Assembly: GCA_036897095.1 (NCBI GenBank)
Contig: JAYMSP010000969.1
Span: forward strand, 1 to 38,190
Length of the DNA: 38,190 nt
Source of the DNA: Plantago elongata
Taxonomy: Eukaryota > Streptophyta > Magnoliopsida > Lamiales > Plantaginaceae
Direction of reading: 5' to 3'
The notes beneath the pieces were generated by a model. That model worked only from the letters and a program-made list of their open reading frames with translations. It was not told the DNA's origin and ran no database searches. Shown in pieces: positions 10,614-20,444 of this stretch (positions are counted from its first letter, which is position 1; each line of letters opens with the position of its first letter). Position numbers and translations under genes: made by a program.

Positions 10614-12858
10614 CCTCAATCGCGCGCCAAGCCGCTCATCTTCACACATCCATCATCACTCACTCTCACCCACTCTTCTCTCCACTATATAAACCCAACC
10701 AATCATCTCTCCACCGCATTTTCTCCACCACGACCACCTCCAAAATGGACGCCATCGGAGTCCTGATGATGTGCCCGATGAACAATTACCTCGAACAAGA
10801 GCTCGACAAGCGCTTCACTCTCTTCCGGCACTGGACTCAGCCCGATTCCCTCGCACACCATGCCGATTCCATCCGCGCCGTTGTCGGTAACGCCTCTGCC
10901 GGAGCCGACGCCAAGCTCATCGATTCACTGCCGAAATTGGAAATCGTCTCCAGTTTTAGCGTCGGATTGGATAAGATTGACTTGGCCAAGTGTAAGGAGA
11001 AAGGGATTAGGGTTACCAATACGCCTGATGTGTTGACCGATGACGTTGCGGATTTGGCGATCGGGCTCATGCTTGCGGTTTTGAGGAGGTTGTGTGAGTG
11101 TGATAGCTATGTTAGGAAAGGGCTGTGGAAATCTGGGGACTTCAAGTTGACTACTAGGGTGAATTTCTGTTTATCTTTCTACTATCTGTTGTTTCGATTA
11201 TTAATTCTTTTGTATTGTGATTTTTGCTTTTATTGCAATCATGCCCTACCTTTGTTTACCTTTGGCCTCTTTCATAGCCATAGTTGAACTGTTGAAGTCA
11301 AGTGGTAACTTATATAACTAACTGTCTTTATGTGTATGTCAAGGCATTGAACTTGCTCTGCTCTACTCTTTACTTGTTAAGTTTGGTTGCTCATTTGTCT
11401 GTAATTCATTATTCTCATGTTTTGGAGAAATGGAATTGGGGCTTTATGAGGCCCCGGCCTGACCGTTTACTAATGTAAAGTGAGGAGAAAGGTTAGCCCA
11501 TGCTTCAACCCAGTGGGAGCTCTCTTTTCTGGAGTCGTACAATCTGTGCTGTGAAACTTGTTTGATTTGTCTTTGATTATCATCTCTCCCTGAAGCTGTT
11601 AATTCGTTACTTAAATAGTTGTTATAGAACTGCTTTCTGGCTATTATTGATGAAATGCAAGCCATTATCATGTTGTGCTGAAAATGAGTAAATAGGAGTG
11701 AATGGAGTTTTTCAAACACTCTTGCTCTTCGGCATAAGCCCAGAACAACTTAAAGTTACTTTATGAAACATGAATGTAAGTTGCATCTATATGCCTGTGC
11801 AGACAATGCCTAAGTTTATTTTTCTAACTTATATTTGGCGTTGCACTTTGTGTGCCATCATTCAGGTAGTGAAGTGAATCTCTTAGGTAGTTCCCTACAG
11901 GTTGGGAGTTATCAGATTTTCCCAGTCTTATCCTAGATTATTGATCATTTGAGAATGGGTAATTGTTTATGGATTTGTTAAGTGCTATAAACATAGCTGT
12001 AGTCAGTGGTACAATGGCTTAGAAGGATTACTTTTCATCATTGAAAAATTAAAATCAAGTTTAGACTTTATTATTGACTATATTCAGCATAAATAGATGC
12101 ATTAGTAAATTATCAGAATATGAAAAACAAATATTGATATTGTTTTCCTTTATTTGACGTAAATATGTTTGGGCTTGACTGCCCTTTGATATCCACTGAT
12201 TGATTGGGTCATCTTGTACCACAATCTCTTGTATGCCCCTGCACGGTACAGTAACATGAGCATGCACCATAAAACAACTTGACATCTAACTTTCTTTAGT
12301 TCCTAATAGTCTAAATTCATCTTCTATTTTGCCGTGCAGTTCAGTGGCAAAACAGTAGGTATTATCGGACTGGGCAGGATTGGGTTAGCAGTTGCTAAGC
12401 GAGCAGAGGCATTTGACTGCCCCATCAGTTACCACTCGAGATCCAAGAAACCAAATGTAGACTACAAATACTATGAAAGCGTGATCGAATTAGCTTCAAA
12501 CTGCGACATCCTTGTGGTGGCATGTGCATTAACCCCAGATACAATCCACATTGTGAATCGAGAAGTCATTAATGCCCTCGGTCCAAAGGGTGTTCTCATC
12601 AACATTGGAAGGGGCCCACATGTTGATGAATCTGAACTGGTTTCGGCTCTAGTGGAGGGCCGTTTGGGTGGTGCTGGACTTGATGTGTTCGAAAAAGAAC
12701 CTGAAGTGCCAGAACAACTATTTGGCCTCGAAAATGTTGTCCTGCTGCCTCATGTCGGGAGTGGTACCATGGAGACACGTGCAGAGATGGCTGATCTTGT
12801 CCTTGGCAATTTGGAAGCTCACTTTGCCAACAAGCCACTATTAACTCCCGTGGTCTGA
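10607..12858 (+). CDS. HPPR: hydroxyphenylpyruvate / hydroxypyruvate reductase (D-2-hydroxyacid dehydrogenase)
   Basis: Reduces 4-hydroxyphenylpyruvate to 4-hydroxyphenyllactate, a step of tyrosine-derived (rosmarinic acid type) metabolism. The family also reduces hydroxypyruvate and glyoxylate with NAD(P)H. Two exons, 10607-11158 and 12340-12858, are joined at a codon boundary across a 1181-base GT-AG intron. From the ATG at 10745 ('[12 protein letters not shown]') the protein has 310 residues, close to the 313 of Coleus HPPR. Visible features: substrate loop 'SSFSVGLDK' (69-77), nucleotide fold 'GLGRIG' (148-153), 'SRS' (171-173) fitting NADPH preference, and catalytic Arg229, Glu258 and His276. 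The ORF also extends 46 codons upstream to ATG 10607. That extension lacks Asp and Glu and looks like a transit peptide, giving a 356-residue form. The ATG at 10745 has the strong context (A -3, G +4). The enzyme call is firm; the use of two starts is inference. Confidence 0.93.
10686..10693 (+). promoter_or_regulatory. proximal TATA box of HPPR gene 1, inside the presequence coding region
   Basis: A perfect 'TATATAAA' lies 52 bases upstream of the ATG at 10745. Initiation about 30 bases downstream would give a leader of roughly 25-30 bases and a transcript that can only make the short form. Confidence 0.5.
11159..12339 (+). other. intron of HPPR gene 1
   Basis: GT at 11159-11160 and AG at 12338-12339 ('GCCGTGCAG'). 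No coding sequence, RNA gene or recognisable transposon inside; the minus-strand open frames here are chance. Confidence 0.85.
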
Positions 12859-13531
12859 AATTCTGATTGTTGTGTAATTTGCTTGGCTAGTAATAATTCA
12901 TTAGGGAGATATGTGGTTGAAAATATTATACCCCTTCATTCTCTCTTTATTAGGCGATGAAATGTCATCCTACATTGATGGTTTTAAGCTGTGTACTGGC
13001 TGCTTTCTTGATTGCTTTTCAAGTGTTGAGGCGCGTCATAACTTTCTTTGTAAGTTCGCCTGATACCCTATCATGATGTACATAGAAGATTAAGGCCTTC
13101 ATACATGGTCTTTTAATCTATGTGCACCCACTGGGTTTATAGTTCTTCCTCGGTCATTATATCTCTCTGGCTCCGAATTTCGATTATGAGATCATGAATT
13201 CAACTTGTTCGATAGGATATTTGTGTTACTAAGTCTTATAAAAGCCCCTCTAAATTTGAAGAGACCTTTAGTTTTTACCTCTCTCCGTTTTCTTAATAAC
13301 TTCCTCACTTTTCTCTTTTAAAGTTATTTTTAAAAAAAATTAACTCCATAAATGTAAAAAAAAATCAACACTAACTAAATATTTTATTATTTATCTTCCC
13401 TACTTTATCATCATTTTATTCAATACATCTTCTACTTTAATTTCACTTACAACTTCATCAATATAATTTCTTTCATAAACTATGTATTTATTCAAATCTC
13501 CTTAATTGAAGAGAAAGTAACAAGTTATGAA
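12859..13531 (+). other. HPPR gene 1 downstream spacer
   Basis: 3' UTR and AT-rich spacer. No gene or RNA feature was recognised before the MITE at 13532. Confidence 0.5.
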
Positions 13532-13688
13532 GGGGTTGTTTGCCAAATAATTGTAATCGGTCAATTTGGCTCGATAAACAGTGATTTGGCATAAAATACA
13601 CTTCAAATACCTCATTTCAATTCCATTCCAAATACAATTTCACCAAAATCCATCCAAATGCCTATTCAAATTCTATACCAATCAACCT
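13532..13688 (-). mobile_element. Tourist-like MITE, copy 1 (inverted)
   Basis: The reverse complement closely matches elements at 24161-24318 and 29190-29348: it begins 'GGTTGATTGGTATAG', passes 'AAGTGTATTTTATGCCAAAT' and ends near 'GGCAAACAACCCC'. The ends are imperfect inverted repeats. Target duplications are no longer clear at this copy. It lies between the two HPPR genes. Confidence 0.7.
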
Positions 13689-13704
13689 CGAAGCTTTTAT
13701 TGGA

Positions 13705-14150
13705 CCGGTGGGTATTATCTAATTTTTATATAAGCAGCATGTATTTTAGTTTTTGCCAATATTCGTGTAGTTTTTCATTTATATATTTATGTTGTGCATT
13801 TGTGTTGAACCGTCTAATTTTTAGTATGTATTGTCTACTTTTTACAACATATTATCTAGTTTTGTAACTATATTGTCTAGTTTCACAAATGTTCTTGTTT
13901 AGTTTATTATTTGTATATAAATTTCACTCGGTGTAATCTATATTGTCTAGTTTTTGCATTATATTGTCTAGTTTATAAAGGAAATTATTTAATTTTTACA
14001 TGATATTAATCTAAACGTGCATCATTGTTTAGTTTTTACATTATGTTGTCTAGTTTTTACTTGACCCATTTTTAATGAATTCGGATCAAAAGATCCGCGA
14101 AATACCATTTAAAGTCAAGTTGTGAAAAAAATGTAAAATTGTCTAGTTTT
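13705..14150 (+). repeat. dispersed 'TTGTCTAGTTTTT' motif array
   Basis: About a dozen near copies of ATTGTCTAGTTTTTAC occur at irregular 15-90 base intervals (for example near 13715, 13830, 13853, 13872, 13946, 13966, 14024, 14047, 14136), all in the same orientation. No reading frame explains them. They may be subterminal repeats of a decayed DNA transposon or an unstable AT-rich array. Confidence 0.6.
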
Positions 14151-14399
14151 ATTATTTTGAGGGGATTTTCGGCACTCTTCAAAAGTAAGATCTCTTGCAA
14201 GACGGACTTTATGTTGAGTTTCAACTTGAATTTATACTCAATTATAATTAGAGTTAAATAGTTCAATCAAACAACACAAATCATTAAAACTCGATAACAA
14301 TTGGGGGAGATTTTTCAATACCGAATGTATAAAGAAGTTGTAAGTCATGTCACACATAATAACAACGTCATTTCAAAAATAAATTTAAAATTATTCTTT

Positions 14400-14560
14400 G
14401 GGTGATTATGGTGAGTTAAGGTTTACAACGTCATTTAAATTGGATCGAATTAATCTAAACGTCCACTCCTATACAACTTTATCTATATATTCTTGGTGAG
14501 TTAAAGGTATACAACTTATCTGTATATTCGTTAGCCCGTATGTAGTGGAACAATTTCCGC
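14400..14560 (+). promoter_or_regulatory. HPPR gene 2 promoter region with duplicated block
   Basis: A block reading 'ATACAACTTTATCTATATAT' at about 14471 recurs in altered form ('ATACAACTTATCTGTATATT') at about 14510, each close to a 'GGTGAGTTAA' motif. The first carries a 'TATATAT' (14484-14490) about 100 bases before the ATG, a plausible TATA box. Confidence 0.4.
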
Positions 14561-14587
14561 CACCGTTTGAAGCAAGTTTTAGTAGTG

Positions 14588-16160
14588 ATGATTACTTCAC
14601 CTTCCTCTCCATCCACACCAATCGGTGTTCTCCTAACCCGTCCATTATCCGATTACCTCCAAACTGAAATCTCCAACCGCTTTTCCCTCTTCAACCTCTG
14701 GCAAGTCCCGCCCGAATCTCGCCGCGAGTTTCTCGACCAAAACTCCGATCGCATCCACGCTATTATCAGCAACGGCGTCTCCGGCGCCACCACTGACCTC
14801 ATAGACGCTCTGCCTCGTCTCCAGATAATCTCAAATCATGGCTCTGGTCTCGACAAAATCGACCTGGATAAGTGTAGAACAAGGGGAATTAGGGTCACTT
14901 ACACTCCTGACACTTTGACCAATGAGGTCGCGGATATGGCGATTCTACTGGCCTTGGCGACTGCGAGGCGGATTTGTGCTGCCGATCGGTTTTTGAGAGA
15001 CGGAGAGTGGAAGAAATCTGATTTTCAGTTGACGATCAAGGTATAATAATCATTTCCAGCTTACTACTGTTCATCCTTCTTTTTCTTCCTATATTTATAT
15101 TCTATCATATGCTAGTCTGATCGAGTATAACTGTAATTTCAGTATCTACAGTGAATTGGGAAAGGTTAAAACAAACTGTACAAGTTGATCTGTTGATGAG
15201 GACTGGTATTTGGATGTACTACATATCCAATTTTGGAATCCTTTAGTCTACTGAGTAATGTCTGTTGGAGAACTTGGAGATGCATCCTGGCATTGCTTCT
15301 ACTAGTACCTTTACTAGACTATATTGCCATGAAAATTAGTCTAATGCTATTATACACCAGCTGTTTTGATTTCCTGATGTAACACGGATTAAATGTTACG
15401 TTCAGTTTTGTTGAAATGTTATATCGTGATTCGTGCATCAGTTACGGATGATGATAAGTAGCTGCTAGACTAATCTCGAGAAGGTGTAGATCTGACTTAT
15501 TCTGATTTCTCTTCAGAGCTTAGGAAGAGTGACTGACTTGGTTTTGGGAGCTTAGACAGTTAGCATCCAGCCATAGTTATCATTTGAATTATTTCTCAGT
15601 GTCCATCTACTGCTCAATTTTCTTCTTCACCTCTCTTGCAGTTTAGCCACAAATCAGTTGGGATCATTGGGCTGGGCAGGATTGGTTCAGCGATTGCTAG
15701 AAGGGCTGAAGGATTTGGTTGTTCGATTGGTTACCACTCCCGTTCACAAAAACCAAATTCAAGGTACAGATATTATCCATCTGTTGTTGAATTGGCCTCA
15801 AACTCCCAAATCCTTTTTGTGGCATGTGCTTTAAATCCTGAAACTCGGCACATTGTTAACCGTGACGTTATCGATGCACTGGGTAGAAATGGAATTTTAG
15901 TCAATATTGGTAGGGGATCCCACATTGATGAAAATGAATTGGTATCTGCTCTTGTTGATGGCCGGTTGGGAGGGGCTGGATTAGATGTGTTGGAGAATGA
16001 GCCAGAAGTACCAGAGGCATTCCTTGGACTTGATAATGTTGTCCTCTCGCCCCATGTCGGAACCTGCACAATGGAAACTCGTAAGGCGATGGCTGACCTC
16101 GTCATTCATAACATAGAAGCTCATTTCTTGAACAAACCGTTATTGACACCAATTATTTGA
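14588..16160 (+). CDS. HPPR-like D-2-hydroxyacid dehydrogenase, divergent tandem paralogue
   Basis: Second reductase of the same family, on the same strand and about 1.7 kb downstream of the first. Exons 14588-15040 and 15642-16160 flank a 601-base GT-AG intron at exactly the same codon as in gene 1, so the two arose by duplication. The protein has 323 residues; the first in-frame ATG is 14588. The NAD(P) fold 'GLGRIG', 'SRS', and catalytic Arg242, Glu271 and His289 are intact, so it should be an active reductase. The substrate-side segments differ: 'SNHGSGLDK' replaces 'SSFSVGLDK', 'SNGVSG' replaces 'GNASAG', and '[10 protein letters not shown]' replaces '[10 protein letters not shown]'. A different 2-oxoacid preference is likely but unproven. 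It could be annotated as glyoxylate/hydroxypyruvate reductase; the true substrate is unknown. Confidence 0.9.
15041..15641 (+). other. intron of HPPR gene 2
   Basis: GT at 15041-15042 and AG at 15640-15641 after a pyrimidine-rich tract. No other feature seen within it. Confidence 0.85.
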
Positions 16161-17400
16161 TGAGCACCAACCTTTCCTCTGGTAATATTCTCATATGCTA
16201 TTCCAGTTATCTTCTTATGATCATTGATCAGCATACTGTTACTTTACTTGATCCATGTTTTGCATCACACACACACATACCATTTAAATTTGCATGAGAA
16301 CAGTAGCATATCTTATCAATGGGTCCTTAGAAATAACAGATCATGTAATCCCATCCAATTTTCTGGGATTTATCGTATTAGATCATTTTATTAGGCTATA
16401 AGTCCTTTTTAATTATCGAACAACAAAGTAAAGTTTTATAATAGCCTGGGTTTGTAATAATTTGCTTTTCTTACAATATACAGGTCATTCCTTATATTGT
16501 CGAGAAGGTTCAGTAGTTGCCAAGTTCACAAGAACGGTTTATAGTCTTGTAACTCTTAACAACAGTCGGTATCATACATGCATATGGTGTAAAGAATCTA
16601 GCGTCATGCTTTGAGCTCTCAAAACAGAGGATGCGTCCAAGTCTACCTGTCATTCCTACAGTTTTATTTTCTATTTATTTCAGTATTGAAACCTTGCATT
16701 CCTACAAGCGGGCGCAGCGGGAAGAGGACGATTTAAATTATTGAAGGGTGGTCATACAGACTTTTGACAACTCTTTTAGATAATTAGCAGGAGCCAACAC
16801 ACAAGCTATACCGAGAATTTTTTAGGAAGAAGAACTACCCAATGCTTAGAATCAGACAATGTTGATGAATTAGAGAGCGGAAATGTCAGTGTTCTCTTGT
16901 CTGTCCGTAATCTAGCTACTAGGGTACGAGTAGCAAGATTTTGGCCTTGCAAGGACATTGTGGATAGCGTTCGCATATCATGCATATCACTGGTAAGATA
17001 TATGTCACAGTGGTATTTCAGCATTTTAGGGAATTATTCAATCACTAATCTCAATGTTTCTTATTTATGTAAGTACCTCTTGGAATAATTTCTTTTTATA
17101 AATGCGAGAGAATCCAGAACATCATCTACGAAAAGGAAAGGGCTTTTATTGAATTTATTCCAATTGTTTCAGCATCGAAGTGAGGGCCAGGAATGCAAGG
17201 TATTATTCGTTCTCCTCGTGTAACCTGGTAGTAACTAAGCAAGAAAAGACCTTGCAATTTCTTCATTAGACTGTTGTCCATCTCAAGTTATCTGGGGGAT
17301 TTTTTATTTTTTTTTGTAATTTTTTGCTTCTGTAAGTTCTTGTACGTTTCATCAATAATGTAAGTGTAAATATACTGGATTGGATCCATCTAGGCCCCAA
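16161..17400 (+). other. downstream region of HPPR gene 2
   Basis: Noncoding. 'AATAATGTAAG' near 17355 after a T-rich stretch could be a polyadenylation region, which would suggest a long or spliced 3' UTR, but nothing proves it. The open frames here are short and overlap on opposite strands. Confidence 0.4.
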
Positions 17401-17500
17401 TCAATACCTAATATGTATCTTTTTGTTGGGAAAGCAATGAAATTGTACTATGTAGAATGAAGAACTTGTACAGCCAATGATATCACGAAGCCAATATGCA

Positions 17501-17868
17501 TTAATCCAAACAGGGCTGGAAATTGGTGAGCTTGTCATAGCAGGACCAAAGACAACCTGGGTGCTGGGGCAGGTTATAATCGTATGACCGATCCAAGTTT
17601 GCTCTGATATCGAAGACTCTCCAACCGAACATTCGTAGAAAACCAGGCTGAACTCTTGTCCAGAACCCTTGCAAAGTTGCAATCCTGGTTAGTTTCCCAG
17701 TAGTTTGACCATGTGATAGTTGCCAACTACCATGGCAAGTTGAAATTTCTATTCTATACCTCTCTTCAGCAGTTAAGCTGACACCGAGGCTTCTCTTCTC
17801 AAATTGAGTGCAATGACCTTTAAATTTAACAAAAGCCCATGAAAATCCCTGAAATTGCTCTTTCCCTC
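17501..17868 (-). pseudogene. possible exon or gene fragment, unidentified
   Basis: The minus strand is open for about 120 codons between a TGA at about 17870 and TAA 17501-17503. It has no upstream ATG; the only internal Met begins 'MFGWRVFDIRANL'. Composition is protein-like (many Trp, Gly, Arg, with 'TAEERYRIEISTCHGSWQ'), unlike the low-complexity frames elsewhere. It could be a terminal exon or a decayed gene copy. I do not recognise the family. Confidence 0.25.
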
Positions 17869-18070
17869 AGCTTTTTCTGGATGAATTTGGAAATTGCAAT
17901 TTGCACAGGATAAAACCTACGGGTCTTATCCGTAGTGACTAGTGACTACAAGTCTAAAACCATGATCCAGATCATTTTGAGCAAACATAATTTAATTTCT
18001 GGATGATTTATTTACACCTAAACCATAATGTACAAGCAAGCAAAGCAGAATTACAAGATACAAATAAATC

Positions 18071-18092
18071 GAAAGAAAGAAAGAAAGAAAGA
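18071..18092 (+). repeat. (GAAA)n microsatellite
   Basis: Five and a half GAAA units, in the presumed 3' region of the minus-strand dynein light chain gene. Confidence 0.9.
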
Positions 18093-18274
18093 ACAAGGAA
18101 AAAGGGAAAGAGGGAAAGATTACATAACAAAACCTTGATTTCTAATGAATATGATCTGAAAGCTAAAAGAAGTAAAACCGTGTGGACAGAAAAAGGACCA
18201 CACAAGCTGTCCAGTCCATCATCCACCAAATGTTATCCTGTTTGGGATCTGGATTGTAGTAGGTAGGTCTATGG

Positions 18275-18659
18275 CTATGGAGAAGATGATCCTTTGAAGA
18301 TGAGAAAGTTGAGTGTCTCCAATGTGAAATATATGAAGGTCCCTTTGCTGTGTGTGAAAAAACACCCAAAGTTTGTTCCCACCACACACTGCCATCCACC
18401 CCCATATTTCTTGTCAAACTCCTGCTCATTAAACAACCAATTAAATCCATATAAACATGTTGTACTTGTACATAAATCATACCAGTGATATAATGTAAAT
18501 TAGTATGTTAGTAGTAGCTACCTTCTTGATGTGAGCAGCAATGGATTTACAGTCAAGAACATCATAGAGATCCAGAGCCTGAGAAGCACAGCCCATTGCT
18601 TGGATCTGCATCTTCAATGGCATATCGGTATCCTCTATCAACGCTTTCCCTTCCAACAT
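18275..18659 (-). CDS. dynein light chain, LC8 type
   Basis: A small dimeric hub protein that binds short linear motifs in partners. Flowering plants keep LC8 though they lack cytoplasmic dynein heavy chains, so its role here is probably as a dimerisation adaptor. Exon 1 (18659 down to 18522) encodes 46 residues including 'DMPLKMQIQAMG' and 'CKSIAAHIKK'. Exon 2 (18421 down to 18275) encodes 48 residues from 'EFDKKYGGGWQCVVG' through 'NFGCFFTHSKGTFIYF' to 'FLIFKGSSSP', then TAG. The 100-base intron has GT-AG ends and phase 0. Total 94 residues, normal for the family, with all strand and groove residues of the fold visible and no break. A palindromic 'TTATATAA' at 18829-18836 is a possible TATA box. 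Confidence 0.95.
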
Positions 18660-18828
18660 CTTGTTTCTTTTTTCTTAAATTAATTAATTCAACTAGTAGT
18701 CTGTTTTGTAGGATGTGTGAAAATGAAATTGAGGGGATAGATAAAGAGAGGATTTGATTTGGATGGAGGCAGAGACGTCATAAATTGGGCAAAGATTATA
18801 TGAATAAGCAGGGTGGTGTGAATATGTG

Positions 18829-18836
18829 TTATATAA
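18829..18836 (-). promoter_or_regulatory. candidate TATA box of dynein light chain gene
   Basis: 'TTATATAA', about 170 bases upstream of the ATG at 18659, would leave a leader of about 140 bases. It is palindromic, so the strand is assigned from the gene. Confidence 0.35.
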
Positions 18837-19614
18837 TGGTGAGTTCCATGTGTAGATGACTGATTTGGTATCATAATAAAATTTTGCAGTATGGATGGCA
18901 CATAGTCCAATTCATTGTACAATGTGTAGTTAATCTGTCGTTGTTCTCCTCATATTATGGACGTTATGAGTAACTCTTTTGTTGCATTAAGACAGGAGTT
19001 GCTACGTCATGTCTTGCAAGGATCACGATGTTATGGATAGACTTCCCTCTTGAGGCAGCTGAGGAAGAATAGATGCCTAAATAAGGGAAAGTTGTATTAA
19101 CATTCATAATGGGTCATTCACTTGACCGTGAATAGTGTTAATCATTACCAATGACCACTCTGATGGCTACTGGAGTTCAAAATAATGTTCAATGGATCAT
19201 TCGGACGACTATGAATAGTGTTTTTTTAAACAAGTTTAACATATTCTAATAGTGTTTAGAAGTTGGAATTAATCAAATTGCAACATCAAAATTCATTTTT
19301 TTAATTATTTGATTGAGGATATATCATAATGAAAAAATCAGGAGAAAATCTGTGATTTATGATATTGGTACATTCTTATATGCTCTTTATATTGATAGGT
19401 ACTACCATTCTCATTGAATGCCTGATATTGCAACATAGAACCACATTCCTAAAATTGAATTACAATGTGAATCTCAATTTCATCTGCATTTGGAAGTTCA
19501 ATTACAACTTGAATTTGGACTTGTTTCACAATAAATACCTCCTCAGTATGACTCTTATCTACCTCACACTCTTCAACTCAATCTTAAATCTTAAACAAAC
19601 ACTCTTTCTTCAAG

Positions 19615-20220
19615 ATGTCCTCTAGTTCGTCATGGAAGCCGGTGATTCCAGCTGCACAAATTTTAACGCCGACACAAGAGAAAGCTGCTCGAAACTACCA
19701 AGACTTCTTGTTGTACGGTGTGAAGATGAAGAAGCACCATGTCTACTTCATGGTTCACAGTTTGATGAGGCAAAATGATCTTGGTACTTGGTGTTATCCT
19801 CACTAGCAGGATGAAGACCTTCAGAGGGTTTTGTCTCAGCTTCAATGGAATAATGACTACTACTCTTTGGCAGGAATGAAGGCTGACATTGAGAAGCTAT
19901 ACTTACGGTTCTTTACCTTTCGTAGAATCCTCACTTGGGACGACGAGCGTCCAAAACATCGATGTCGCTGCACAAATTTTGAGGGTGGTAGAAATTGAGT
20001 GAACTTGGAGGCTTGGACAGAGATCATGGGATTCGATTGCCACGTAATCTAGTACTATGTTGTTGATGAACCACTATGGCCCCAACTCCAGGATCTTTTA
20101 AAGACATGTGTATGTGTTGATCCAGAGAACGACGCAATTTGTGGACCATAAATCACCCCGGAGTGGAAAGACATCGATTGTGACGCATGCAAAGAGACCT
20201 GCGACATGAGCAGCAATTGA
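19615..20220 (+). pseudogene. third ORF in Harbinger element, MYB/SANT-like remnant with four in-frame stops
   Basis: From ATG 19615 a single frame runs 202 codons to TGA 20218-20220, interrupted only by TAG (19804), TGA (about 20000), TAG (about 20050) and TAA (about 20149), with no frameshift. Segments such as 'LYLRFFTFRRILTWDDE', 'EAWTEIMGFDCHVI' and 'YYVVDEPLWPQLQDLL' have the spacing of the plant Myb_DNA-bind_3 (MYB/SANT-like) fold, in which a WD motif is followed by a Trp-containing helix and a C-terminal Leu-rich helix. The assignment is by pattern only. It lies tail-to-tail with the transposase. Confidence 0.5.
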
Positions 20221-20444
20221 GCACCACAAATCACCCCTTTGTTGCTAGTGTTTAGTTATTTGTTGTATTATTACTAAATCCTTTGGTTCTCTTTAAAGTT
20301 GCATTGTTCGAATGTTGTAAATTTTACTTTCTAATCAAATGAAAAGGGATGTTTTATTAAAATCAGAAAGTAAAATACATGAAATATTGAGAAACAAACC
20401 AACACATTAAAATAATCAACATAAGCAACATACCATCAAAACAA

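Noticed and set aside
12599..12838. Open frame on the minus strand opposite HPPR exon 2
   Set aside because: Antisense shadow of the conserved dehydrogenase coding sequence.
14567..14587. Seven extra N-terminal codons for HPPR gene 2
   Set aside because: The frame there begins with TTG, not ATG; the first in-frame ATG is 14588.
18163..18480. 105-codon minus-strand frame overlapping the dynein light chain exon 2
   Set aside because: Different phase; the spliced frame gives the exact LC8 C-terminus, so this is a shadow.
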